Source of the DNA: Catenibacillus sp964565805
Lineage (GTDB): Bacteria > Bacillota > Clostridia > Lachnospirales > Lachnospiraceae
Length of the DNA: 64,000 nt
Direction of reading: 5' to 3'
Assembly (NCBI GenBank): GCA_964565805.1
Contig: CAZMGH010000001.1
Span: 62,001-126,000 of the forward strand
Positions 8,729-16,905 of the stretch are shown here, one piece after another. Each line of letters starts with the position of its first letter. Position 1 is the stretch's first letter. Position numbers and translations under genes: made by a program. A model generated the notes under the pieces. That model made no database searches and was not told the origin of the DNA. It saw only the letters and a program-made list of their open reading frames with translations.

Positions 8729-10015
8729 TTACGCCTGCTCTAAAAGCTTCTCCACACTAACAAGCTTTACACATACAGTAAAAAGCTTTGCCGCAGTTTT
8801 CAGCTCATCCATTGTAGGGAATGAAGGCGCAATACGGATATTGCTGTCGTGAGGATCCTTGCCGTAAGGATAGGTTGCTCCGGCATTAGTCAGTACAACA
8901 CCGGCCTCCTTAGCTTTTGCCACAATGGCCTTGGCACAGCCATCCATAGAATCAAAGGAAATAAAATATCCGCCCTTCGGCTTGATCCATGAACCGATTT
9001 CCAAACCGCCAAGCTCTGTTTCCAGAGTGTCAATAACAGCCTCAAATTTCGGGCGCATGATCGCCGCATGCTTTCTCATATGAGCATGGATTCCGTCAAT
9101 GTCCTTAAAAAAGCGCACATGACGCAGCTGGTTCAGCTTATCATGGCCGATGGTCTGGACGAAAAGCTGCTTTTTAATGTCTGCCAGGTTATTGGGAGAT
9201 GCGGCAATCGCCGCAATACCGGAGCCTGGGAAACTGATCTTGGAGGTGGAAGTAAATTTATATACCATATCCGGATTTCCGGCCTTTTCACATTCCTCCA
9301 GGATTTCCAGAACAACGTCCTGGTCGTCATCATATAAATGATGAACAGAATAGGCGTTATCCCAGAAAAGGCGGAAATCCTTAGCCGCCGGCTTTAAACG
9401 GGCAAAACGGCGGACCGTTTCGTCAGAATAGGAAATACCCTGAGGATTGGAATACTTAGGCACGCACCAAATTCCCTTTACTGCAGGATCTTCAGACACA
9501 TATTTTTCAACAAGGTCCATATCCGGTCCTTCCAGGGTCATAGGAATATGGATCATCTCAATGCCAAAGTATTCTGCAATAGAAAAATGCCGGTCATATC
9601 CGGGAACAGGGCATAAAAACTTTACCTTGTCCAGCTTACACCATGGTGTGGATCCCATAATTCCATGAGTCATAGCCCGGGCTACTGTATCATACATAAC
9701 ATTCAGGCTGGAATTGCCGTAAATGATCATCTTATCCGCGTCAACCTCACACATGGCGCCAAGAAGCTCTTTCGCTTCAGGGATACCGTCCAGCACACCA
9801 TAGTTACGGCAGTCCACTCCGGTGCTGCACCGAAGGTCTGAACCGCTGTGGAGCACATCCATCATCTCCATGGACAGATCCAGCTGTTCCTGACTTGGCT
9901 TACCTCTGGACATATCCAGAGAAAGACCCTGGGCCTTAAAGTCGTTAAATTCCTTTTCAAGCTCTGTTTTTAATGCTTCAAGCTCTGCTTTACTCATGGA
10001 TTTATAAGATTTCAT
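8729..10015 (-). CDS. Aspartate aminotransferase-like, subgroup Ic
   Basis: A PLP-dependent fold-type I aminotransferase of 428 residues. The PLP-binding lysine is Lys259 in TSTSKISFPG; FWDNAYSVHHL around residues 217-226 holds the cofactor-ring Asp. The N-terminal LDMSRGKPSQEQLDLS and the general pattern match the unusual subgroup Ic of aspartate aminotransferases (the actinobacterial/clostridial AspT type) rather than classical AspC. The expected reaction is aspartate plus 2-oxoglutarate to oxaloacetate plus glutamate, but the exact substrate is inferred. It has its own strong promoter upstream and lies 22 bases before csoR, so readthrough into csoR is possible. Confidence 0.88.
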   Translation of the reverse strand: MKSYKSMSKAELEALKTELEKEFNDFKAQGLSLDMSRGKPSQEQLDLSMEMMDVLHSGSDLRCSTGVDCRNYGVLDGIPEAKELLGAMCEVDADKMIIYGNSSLNVMYDTVARAMTHGIMGSTPWCKLDKVKFLCPVPGYDRHFSIAEYFGIEMIHIPMTLEGPDMDLVEKYVSEDPAVKGIWCVPKYSNPQGISYSDETVRRFARLKPAAKDFRLFWDNAYSVHHLYDDDQDVVLEILEECEKAGNPDMVYKFTSTSKISFPGSGIAAIAASPNNLADIKKQLFVQTIGHDKLNQLRHVRFFKDIDGIHAHMRKHAAIMRPKFEAVIDTLETELGGLEIGSWIKPKGGYFISFDSMDGCAKAIVAKAKEAGVVLTNAGATYPYGKDPHDSNIRIAPSFPTMDELKTAAKLFTVCVKLVSVEKLLEQA

Positions 10016-10137
10016 TGTGTAAAAACCGTCCTTTCCTTTTCTTTCCGCCGCGTTTTTAAGCGTCTGATCTTATCTTCGCGTATCACCTTCTTATGCCGGA
10101 AACAGCAAATCTTTCCGGCTGTCAGCGAACAGTACTT

Positions 10138-10166
10138 ATTATACACTATAAATTACGGGCTTTCAA
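10138..10166 (-). promoter_or_regulatory. Promoter of the aminotransferase gene
   Basis: TTGAAA (10161-10166) and TATAAT (10138-10143) are 17 bases apart on the minus strand. The leader then contains a GCCGGAAA/TTTCCGGC stem at 10094-10118 with no T-run. In the rest of the 305-base space up to the rnfB stop I see AT-rich sequence and no clear terminator. Confidence 0.85.
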
Positions 10167-10320
10167 CCGGCAAGTTGCCTATTTTTGCAATTATTATGCT
10201 GTAAAATGTCATTTTTATTTATAAAACCCGATATTTTCCAAATTCAAGCTGTCTATTTTGCAAGTGTTCATCCCTTTTCGTTCATTACTCTCACGACAGC
10301 CGCTTTCCGTGGGGATAAGA

Positions 10321-11094
10321 TCAGCAGATCGCTTTTACAGGGCAAACCTGGGCGCACTGGCCGCAGTTGGTACATTTTGAATAATCAATAGACGCATGAT
10401 TATCCGTCACGGTAATGGCTTGAACCGGGCAGGTCTTCTGACATTTCATACAGCCGATACAACCGGTCTTGCATACTTTCCGAGTTTCAGCGCCTTTATC
10501 TTTGTTGACGCAAAGCACATGATGGGAATCGCTGGCGGGAACAATGGCGATGACCCCTTTAGGGCAGGCTTTGGCGCAAATACCGCAGCCGATGCACGCT
10601 TCTGTGTTTACTGCAGCCAGGCCGTTACATATAGTAATGGCATTTTCGGGACAGGCAGCGGCACAGTCTCCGTAGCCTAAACATCCGTAGGCGCAAGCGC
10701 TGTCTCCGGCATACATCATGCTGACCGCCTGACATGTATCCACCCCTTCATACTGGATCTTTTTGGAAACATTATCATTATGGCCGGCACACCGGACCAG
10801 AGCCACCTTCTTTTCCACAGCTCCCGAGTTTTTCCCAAGGATCTGGGCACATTCCTCAGCCACATCCTGGCCTCCGGGAGAACACAGCCCGATCTCCGCT
10901 GTGCCTTCAGCCAGGGCCTTTGCATAGCCGTCACAGCCGGAAAATCCGCAGGCGCCGCAGTTAGCGCCGGGAAGGCAGGCCCGGACAGCTTCCTGCTTTT
11001 CATCCACCGGTACTGCAAACACAATGGATGCCACAGACAGGATCAGGCCGGCAATAAGGCCGATCACAACAACAATTACTACACCTGTTATCAT
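10321..11094 (-). CDS. rnfB: Rnf complex iron-sulfur subunit RnfB
   Basis: Last gene of the rnfCDGEAB operon. Rnf oxidises reduced ferredoxin, passes electrons to NAD+ and pumps Na+ or H+; RnfB is the likely ferredoxin entry point. The 257-residue protein starts with a membrane anchor (VVIVVVIGLIAGLILSVA), then the GANCGACGFSGCDGYA cluster-binding module. Ferredoxin-type motifs follow: CLGYGDCAAACP, CIGCGICAKACP, CIGCMKCQKTCP and CTNCGQCAQVCP. Having extra C-terminal ferredoxin motifs is common in clostridial RnfB. It begins 12 bases after rnfA. Confidence 0.96.
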   Translation of the reverse strand: MITGVVIVVVIGLIAGLILSVASIVFAVPVDEKQEAVRACLPGANCGACGFSGCDGYAKALAEGTAEIGLCSPGGQDVAEECAQILGKNSGAVEKKVALVRCAGHNDNVSKKIQYEGVDTCQAVSMMYAGDSACAYGCLGYGDCAAACPENAITICNGLAAVNTEACIGCGICAKACPKGVIAIVPASDSHHVLCVNKDKGAETRKVCKTGCIGCMKCQKTCPVQAITVTDNHASIDYSKCTNCGQCAQVCPVKAIC

Positions 11095-11106
11095 AGGACG
11101 CCCTCC

Positions 11107-11718
11107 TTATTGAAACAGCCCGTCAACCAGACCCTGGAAACCAAGGAATGAGCAGGCAACCAAAGATGCAGATACTAAAGTAATGGGCAATCCCTGAAGG
11201 GATTTGGGAATGTCACTGTTTTCAATACGTCCCCGGACGCCGGCAAACAGCACCATGGCCAGCATAAAGCCAAGACCGCTTCCGAAACTGTTCACCAGAG
11301 ATGTGACAAATCCTTCAACACCGTTCACATAGCCTTCATCAATATTTAAAATTGTTACGCCCAGAACAGCACAGTTGGTAGTGATCAGGGGAAGATATAC
11401 GCCAAGAGCATTATAAAGTCCCACCATATATTTTTTAAGCACGATCTCCACAAACTGTACCAGAGCGGCGATAACCAGGATGAACACAATGGTCTGAAGA
11501 TAATCCAGATCATTGGGAGTAAGTAAAAACACCTGGATAGGCCATGTTACCGCTGTAGCAATGACCATAACGAAAATAACCGCGGCGCTCATACCTACCG
11601 CTGTGTCCAGCTTTTTTGACACGCCAAGGAAGGGGCAAATGCCTAAAAACCTGGAGAGGATATAGTTATTGGTAAGAATGGCCGCTAAAAATACGGAAAC
11701 CAGATTTGTTGCAGACAT
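11107..11718 (-). CDS. rnfA: Rnf complex membrane subunit RnfA
   Basis: A 203-residue integral membrane subunit with six predicted spans; it is the inverted-topology homologue of RnfE and contributes to the transmembrane electron path and ion channel. The family segments NNYILSRFLGICPFLGVS near the N-terminus and LITTNCAVLGV near residue 110 contain the conserved cysteines thought to hold a membrane [2Fe-2S] cluster together with RnfE. Its ATG overlaps the rnfE stop by one base (TAATG), indicating coupled translation. Confidence 0.96.
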   Translation of the reverse strand: MSATNLVSVFLAAILTNNYILSRFLGICPFLGVSKKLDTAVGMSAAVIFVMVIATAVTWPIQVFLLTPNDLDYLQTIVFILVIAALVQFVEIVLKKYMVGLYNALGVYLPLITTNCAVLGVTILNIDEGYVNGVEGFVTSLVNSFGSGLGFMLAMVLFAGVRGRIENSDIPKSLQGLPITLVSASLVACSFLGFQGLVDGLFQ

Positions 11719-12407
11719 TATTTACAACCTCCTTCCGAAACTTTGGAGCAGCTTGCCGCTGCCGGGCAGGCACTGCAGCCAAGCTTGGCCGGCTCCTTGC
11801 CATTTCTTTCTGCCAGCTTATTGGCCAGAGCCACAAGCATACCAAACACGAAAAAACCTCCTGGAGGCAAAATCAGGATCAGCATAGGCTGGATAATGGA
11901 GCCATCATTAATCACCATGCCAAACCATGTGCCGCTTCCAATGATTTCTCGGATACTTCCCATTAAAAGCAGGGTTACGGTAAATCCGATGCCCATGCCC
12001 AGGCCATCCAGGATGGATGGAAGCACTTTGTTTTTGCTGGCAAAGCTTTCGGCGCGGCCAAGGATGATACAGTTTACGACGATGAGGGGCAGGTAAATGC
12101 CCAGGGAATCATTGATTGTCGGCAGAAACGCCTGGACCAGCATCTGGATCAGGGTTACAAAGGCGGCAATAATGGTAATAAACGCAGGAATACGCACTTT
12201 ATCCGGGATCACCTTCCGGAGCATGGAAATGACCGCGTTGGAGCATACCAGCACCAGAGTGGCTGCCACGCCCATACCGATAGCATTAGACGCCATGGTG
12301 GTAATGGCCAGAGTGGGACAGGTTCCCAGGACAAGGCGCAGCACAGGATTCTCTTTAATAATACCTGCAGTAAAGATCTGTCCCAGAGATTTTTCTTTCT
12401 TTGCCAT
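11718..12407 (-). CDS. rnfE: Rnf complex membrane subunit RnfE
   Basis: A 229-residue membrane subunit, partner of RnfA. The conserved NPVLRLVLGTCPTLAIT segment near residue 20 and LIVVNCIILGRAE near residue 110 hold the paired cysteines. The C-terminus is extended by a cysteine-bearing tail (LGCSACPAAASCSK) that is not part of the membrane core and is odd for this subunit; its function is unknown. Overlaps rnfG and rnfA by one base each. Confidence 0.96.
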   Translation of the reverse strand: MAKKEKSLGQIFTAGIIKENPVLRLVLGTCPTLAITTMASNAIGMGVAATLVLVCSNAVISMLRKVIPDKVRIPAFITIIAAFVTLIQMLVQAFLPTINDSLGIYLPLIVVNCIILGRAESFASKNKVLPSILDGLGMGIGFTVTLLLMGSIREIIGSGTWFGMVINDGSIIQPMLILILPPGGFFVFGMLVALANKLAERNGKEPAKLGCSACPAAASCSKVSEGGCK

Positions 12408-12970
12408 TACTGTCCACCTCCTGTGATCATATTATAAAGCTCAATGGCATCATTCACTGAATCTGTCACCGCATTGCTGGTAATGGTAGCGCCGCCGATG
12501 GCGTCGATCTCATTCTCAGCCACAGCCCCCTGCTTTGTTACCACAAAGCCGTCCTGAGGGATACTGGTGAGATACTGATCCGTAAAGGACGCGTCCAGAG
12601 CCTTCTGGCCAAGTCCCGGAGTTTCATCCTGCTCGGTAATAGTCACCCCGGCAATAGTCCCGTCTGTGGTAATGCCGGTCATCACCACAACAGGTCCCCC
12701 GTAGCCTTTATTCTGTGTGGAAAAAACATAACCCACCCCATTGGTGGCTGTCCAATATGTATATTCCGTTCCGTTCATTTCAATGGTCTGACCGTCATCA
12801 AACCCATCCGCCTCAGGCAGGACGGACTGGCGGGCTTCATTTTCCGTGGCCACCTGCTGAGCAAGAATCGGCTCTTTGGTAATATCATTGGTGACTACAA
12901 GAAGAACGCTGGTGACAATCGCTATGATTACCAGAACAAGGGTGGGCTTTATGATTTCCTTTACATTCAC
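12407..12970 (-). CDS. rnfG: Rnf complex FMN-binding subunit RnfG
   Basis: A 187-residue extracytoplasmic subunit anchored by one N-terminal span (LVLVIIAIVTSVLLVV). FMN is bound covalently through phosphoester to the Thr of the GGATITS motif near residue 165. It starts with GTG, which overlaps the rnfD stop by four bases (GTGA), preceded by AGGAGG. The fourth-to-last position in the operon order CDGEAB is the standard one. Confidence 0.95.
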   Translation of the reverse strand: MNVKEIIKPTLVLVIIAIVTSVLLVVTNDITKEPILAQQVATENEARQSVLPEADGFDDGQTIEMNGTEYTYWTATNGVGYVFSTQNKGYGGPVVVMTGITTDGTIAGVTITEQDETPGLGQKALDASFTDQYLTSIPQDGFVVTKQGAVAENEIDAIGGATITSNAVTDSVNDAIELYNMITGGGQ

Positions 12971-13926
12971 TGCCGGGTCACCTCCTTTTTCGATCCAAAA
13001 GCCTTTGGCACAGTGAGATTTTCAATATGAGGCGTTAAAATATTCATAATAATAATGGAGAAGGACACGCCCTCAGGCAGGGATCCGAAAGTACGGATCA
13101 TTACTGTAATAATGGCGCAGCCTACAGCGTAGATCACCTTTCCCTTGTTGGTCAGAGGACTTGTCACATAATCTGTGGCCATAAAAATGGCGCCTAAAAA
13201 CAAACCGCCGGATAAAATCTGCATCAGGGGATCCTGTCCCAGGATCGCGGAAAATACAGCAACACCCCCAATATACACTATCGGAATAATAGGGGAGATT
13301 ACCTTGCGGATTATAAGGTATACCCCGCCGATGATCAGAGCCAGGATACAGGTTTCTCCCAGACATCCGCCCCGATTTCCAAGGAAAAGATCCAGATACC
13401 CGGGCACATCCGAGCTGTTTCCTGCAGCGGCAAGAGCCAGCGGCGTAGCGGAAGACACAGCGTCCATACTGCTGTCATTGAGCCATGCCAAAGGCTGGGG
13501 CCATGTGGTCATAGTTGTAGGGAAGGATGTCATTAAAATAATACGGGCCGCCAGGGCAGGATTAACAAAATTCTGTCCCAGTCCGCCAAACATTTGTTTT
13601 ACTACAACAATGGCAATAATACCCCCTAAAACAGCCATCCAGATGGGAATCCCTGAAGGCAGATTAAAGGACAGGAGCATCCCTGTGACGATCGCGCTGA
13701 AATCCCCTACAGTACTGCTGCGCTTCATCACCTTACGACATATATATTCTGCCAGAACACAGGCAGCCACTGTCGCCAGGACCACAAGGATGGCCCTTGG
13801 TCCAAAAAAGATCCCAGAGGCAATCAGCGCAGGGATCAAAGCAATGATCACATCCAGCATAATATTTCTTGTTTTTGTCTTTGCTCCCAAATGTGGAGAA
13901 GACGAAACGATTAACTTCTGATCCAT
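12967..13926 (-). CDS. rnfD: Rnf complex membrane subunit RnfD
   Basis: A 319-residue polytopic membrane subunit, homologue of NqrB, that carries covalently bound FMN on the Thr of SSATPLA near residue 160 (SGAT in many relatives) and forms part of the ion-translocating route. The NPALAARIILMTSFP segment is also typical. The ATG overlaps the rnfC stop by one base. Confidence 0.96.
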   Translation of the reverse strand: MDQKLIVSSSPHLGAKTKTRNIMLDVIIALIPALIASGIFFGPRAILVVLATVAACVLAEYICRKVMKRSSTVGDFSAIVTGMLLSFNLPSGIPIWMAVLGGIIAIVVVKQMFGGLGQNFVNPALAARIILMTSFPTTMTTWPQPLAWLNDSSMDAVSSATPLALAAAGNSSDVPGYLDLFLGNRGGCLGETCILALIIGGVYLIIRKVISPIIPIVYIGGVAVFSAILGQDPLMQILSGGLFLGAIFMATDYVTSPLTNKGKVIYAVGCAIITVMIRTFGSLPEGVSFSIIIMNILTPHIENLTVPKAFGSKKEVTRQ

Positions 13927-15281
13927 TACTTCACCTGCTTTCCACTATTTCTTATAAGGACTTTGCCTACCCGAATCGACTGGACCAGTCTCCGGTTGGC
14001 CGGACATACATAAGAGCAGCATCCGCACTCCATACATACATTCACATTATACTTTTTTAGATCTTCCACTTTATTATGTATGCTTGCCTGCTCCAGCTTT
14101 GTGGGCATCAGGCTCATAGGACATGCATTAACGCAGCGGCCGCACCGGATGCATGGCCCCGGCTCTAAGCTTTCCGCTTCCTGACGGTTAAATGCCAGAA
14201 TAGCATTATTCTGCTTCATTACCGGCATCTGGTCATTAGATAATGCCGTACCCATCATAGGACCGCCGTAAAGAAGCTTCGCCGGCGCTTCTTTATAGCC
14301 GCCGCAAAACTCGATCACGTCCTTGACCAGCGCGCCGATCGGCACCCGGACATTTTTCGGCTCTTTTATAGCAGAGCCGTCAATGGTCAGACGCTTGGTC
14401 ACCAGAGGCATACCGTTTTTTAAATATCTGGACAAGGCGGCCACCGATGCCACATTCATCACCACCACACCTACGTCCGCGGGAAGCTTTCCCGGAGGCA
14501 CCTGACGGCCGGTACACGCTTGGATCAGAACTTTCTCAGCCCCCTGGGGATACCGAGATGGCAGCACCTTTACCTTAACAATGTCTCCATGCCCGTCATC
14601 TTTGGAGGCAATATTTTCCATGATCTTAATAGCCTCCGGCTTATTATCCTCAATGGCGATAAGGGCCTGCTTTACTCCAAGAAGGTCGCTTACCGTGTAA
14701 ATACCGGACATCACATCCCAGGAATTTTCAATGATCTCTCTCACATCTGCCGTAATGTAGGGCTCACACTCAGCAGCATTAATGATCAATGTGTCAATTC
14801 CTTCTTTTGATTTAGGGCTCAGCTTCACATGGGCAGGAAATCCCGCGCCGCCCAGGCCCACAAGTCCGGATGCACGGACCGCTTTAATCAGGTCCTCATG
14901 ATTTTTTATGACCGGCGGTGTAATGGACGGATCCGGTGTCTGCTTTCCGTCTGTCTCAATGATCACTGTCTGTGCTTTGGCGCCGTTTGGCATGAGCAGC
15001 GTATCAATCTTTTTTACCTTGCCGGATACACTGGAATGGATTGGCGCGCTGACATACTGATCGCTGTCTCCGATCACCTGGCCTACAAATACCACTTGCC
15101 CGGGTTTTACTACAGGAATACACGGCGCGCCTATATGCTGCTGCATACATATACTCACCGCTGCAGGTACAGGCATATCCACAGTTTCAGCATCATTGGT
15201 ATGCTTTCTGTGAGGCACGGCAGCGCCGGGGCTTCGCACAAGACCCAGCTTTCCAAGCAGCCCGTTTGAATGATTAGCCAT
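13926..15281 (-). CDS. rnfC: Rnf complex NADH-interacting subunit RnfC
   Basis: First gene of the operon; the 451-residue soluble subunit is the expected NAD(H)/FMN site. It shows the glycine-rich GLVGLGGAGFPAHVKL, the INAAECEPYI segment and two [4Fe-4S] motifs near the C-terminus, CIRCGRCVNACP and CMECGCCSYVCP. The ATG at 15281 has AGGAGG six bases upstream; an in-frame start 39 bases further up has none. A strong promoter lies about 75 bases upstream. Confidence 0.96.
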   Translation of the reverse strand: MANHSNGLLGKLGLVRSPGAAVPHRKHTNDAETVDMPVPAAVSICMQQHIGAPCIPVVKPGQVVFVGQVIGDSDQYVSAPIHSSVSGKVKKIDTLLMPNGAKAQTVIIETDGKQTPDPSITPPVIKNHEDLIKAVRASGLVGLGGAGFPAHVKLSPKSKEGIDTLIINAAECEPYITADVREIIENSWDVMSGIYTVSDLLGVKQALIAIEDNKPEAIKIMENIASKDDGHGDIVKVKVLPSRYPQGAEKVLIQACTGRQVPPGKLPADVGVVVMNVASVAALSRYLKNGMPLVTKRLTIDGSAIKEPKNVRVPIGALVKDVIEFCGGYKEAPAKLLYGGPMMGTALSNDQMPVMKQNNAILAFNRQEAESLEPGPCIRCGRCVNACPMSLMPTKLEQASIHNKVEDLKKYNVNVCMECGCCSYVCPANRRLVQSIRVGKVLIRNSGKQVK

Positions 15282-15353
15282 TTTTATCCTCCTAACACTT
15301 GGTATAGTCATTCTGCCCATTGTACTTTATACAAAAGGTCAGACTCTTCTTAC

Positions 15354-15382
15354 ATTTTACCCCAGTCATTTGTGTATTTCAA
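15354..15382 (-). promoter_or_regulatory. Promoter of the rnf operon
   Basis: TTGAAA (15377-15382) and TAAAAT (15354-15359) are separated by 17 bases on the minus strand. The predicted leader is about 65 bases. Confidence 0.85.
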
Positions 15383-15417
15383 GCAATAATGTGCATAAGT
15401 GCTGAACTGTCAGGTTT

Positions 15418-15561
15418 GTCAGGTATCTGGGGCGCACACCACGCCCCAGGTGACTGACATGAAAATTTCTTTAAAATAGAGAAGGATGCCTTTTCCCATT
15501 GTCCGGCATCCTTCGCGCAGCACTCTGGCCATGAAAAACGTCCATGGCCAAAGTTTTTCAT
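15418..15561. other. Hairpin-rich intergenic segment between the CdaR-like gene and rnfC
   Basis: Three strong inverted repeats sit in a 359-base space. CTGGGGCG/CGCCCCAG (15427-15449) is extended by GTCAG/CTGAC. GAAGGATGCC/GGCATCCTTC (15481-15514) is a perfect 10-bp stem. A third site can form either TGGCCATG/CATGGCCA (15526-15550) or ATGAAAAAC/GTTTTTCAT (15531-15561), which exclude each other. The second stem is followed on the minus strand by CTCTATTTT and could terminate the upstream regulator gene. No gene is supported here. Confidence 0.6.
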
Positions 15562-15640
15562 TTTTAAAATTTCTTCTCTCTTACAATTGATGGTTCTTGC
15601 CAGTGGATCGTTTATTATAAAACAGATTTTTTCGCAACAC

Positions 15641-16729
15641 TTAAAACTGGCTGTTTTCCATAAAATTCATATACTTAACAACCATGAGAGCGATCTCAAA
15701 GGTGATGGCATCTTCAAACACCCGCAGATCCAGTCCCGTAGCTTTATGGACCTTATCCAGACGGTAGACGAGGGTGTTCCGGTGGATATACAGCTGACGG
15801 GCAGTTTCTGAAACATTCAGGCTGTTTTCAAAAAACTTATTAATGGTAAGAAGGGTTTCATCGTCAAACTGATCCGGTGTTACATCCGGGAAAATCTCCT
15901 CAATAAACATACGGCACAAAGGTATGGGAAGCTGATAGATCAGCCGTCCGATGCCCAGCCGGTTGTATGCGATAATATGGCGCTCGCTGTAAAAGATCTT
16001 GCCTACATCCAGAGCCATCTTTGCCTCCTTATAAGATCTGGAAACATCCTTGATCTTATCCACAATGGTACCATAGGCAATGTATGCATTGGTCATGGCC
16101 TCAGAATTAAGCATATCCAGGATCATCCGGGCCGTGCCTCTCAGGTCATCATACTCTTCGTTATCTTTAAGCTCTTTTACAAGGATAATGCTGTCCTCGT
16201 CCACAGCAGTAATAAAGTCTTTATTCCGCCCTGCAAAAATACTCTTCACGATCTCAAGGGTGTTATTATCCTTTTCTCTCGGTGTCTCAATAACAAAAAC
16301 CACTCTCCGGGCTTCAATGTCAATGTGAAGCTTTTTGGCCTTATTATACACATCCACCAGAAGCATATTATCCAAAAGTACATTCTTTATAAAATTCTCT
16401 TTATCAAACCTTTCTTTGTATGCGGACATAAGATTCTGGATCTGAAAAGCCACCAGTTTGCCGATGGTATAGATCCCATCATTATCTCCACGGATCAGCA
16501 TAATATATTCCAGCTGTCCGCCGTCAAAAATCTTAAAATACTGATACCCCTGAACCACCTGGATCTCCGCAGGGGAATCAACAAAGGTCAGCACGCTCGC
16601 TTTATATTCTTCAACCGCATTTGTGGTGGAGGCAATAATATTCGCCTCTGTATCCATTACACACAAATCCGTCCGGGTTATCGCTTTTACTCCATCAAGT
16701 GTACTTTGAAGCATCTGATTGTACGCCAT
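15641..16729 (-). CDS. CdaR/PucR-type transcriptional regulator
   Basis: A 362-residue regulator. The N-terminal part resembles the putative sugar-diacid recognition domain (TRTDLCVMDTEANIIAST, then FKIFDGGQLEYIMLIRG); the middle holds a GGDEF-like/CdaR linker region; the C-terminus is a PucR-type helix-turn-helix (LNVSETARQLYIHRNTLVYR). CdaR relatives activate glycerate/glucarate genes, but the effector here is unknown and there is no diacid gene nearby. The ATG at 16729 has GGAG seven bases upstream; a longer reading from 16771 has none. An inverted repeat lies just before it. Confidence 0.85.
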   Translation of the reverse strand: MAYNQMLQSTLDGVKAITRTDLCVMDTEANIIASTTNAVEEYKASVLTFVDSPAEIQVVQGYQYFKIFDGGQLEYIMLIRGDNDGIYTIGKLVAFQIQNLMSAYKERFDKENFIKNVLLDNMLLVDVYNKAKKLHIDIEARRVVFVIETPREKDNNTLEIVKSIFAGRNKDFITAVDEDSIILVKELKDNEEYDDLRGTARMILDMLNSEAMTNAYIAYGTIVDKIKDVSRSYKEAKMALDVGKIFYSERHIIAYNRLGIGRLIYQLPIPLCRMFIEEIFPDVTPDQFDDETLLTINKFFENSLNVSETARQLYIHRNTLVYRLDKVHKATGLDLRVFEDAITFEIALMVVKYMNFMENSQF

Positions 16730-16762
16730 CTTACCACTCCATTCCATAGTTTTCCGATAATT

Positions 16763-16783
16763 ACTGTTCACGAAGCGAACAGT
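16763..16783 (-). promoter_or_regulatory. Inverted repeat before the CdaR-like gene
   Basis: ACTGTTC and GAACAGT flank seven bases about 35 bases upstream of the start. It could be an operator (possibly autoregulatory) or a 5' leader hairpin of about nine base pairs. Confidence 0.45.
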
Positions 16784-16826
16784 ATCTTCCGATGTACATC
16801 ATTCTTTATTATTTTAACACAGGAAT

Positions 16827-16860
16827 AAAAAAAGGGAAACACATTTTTCATGCATTTCCC
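16827..16860 (-). terminator. Intrinsic terminator of the sugar ABC ATPase gene
   Basis: On the minus strand GGGAAATGCA pairs with TGTGTTTCCC around a seven-base loop, then seven T. Confidence 0.88.
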
Positions 16861-16905
16861 TTAAACTTACATGCCTGATCATCTAAAGATCATTCAGATT
16901 CCTCA

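Noticed and set aside
13175..13921. 248-codon plus-strand frame opposite rnfD
   Set aside because: Antisense shadow of a recognised Rnf gene.
15379..15561. 60-codon minus-strand reading frame before rnfC
   Set aside because: It coincides with the hairpins and the rnf -35 box, and has no family resemblance.
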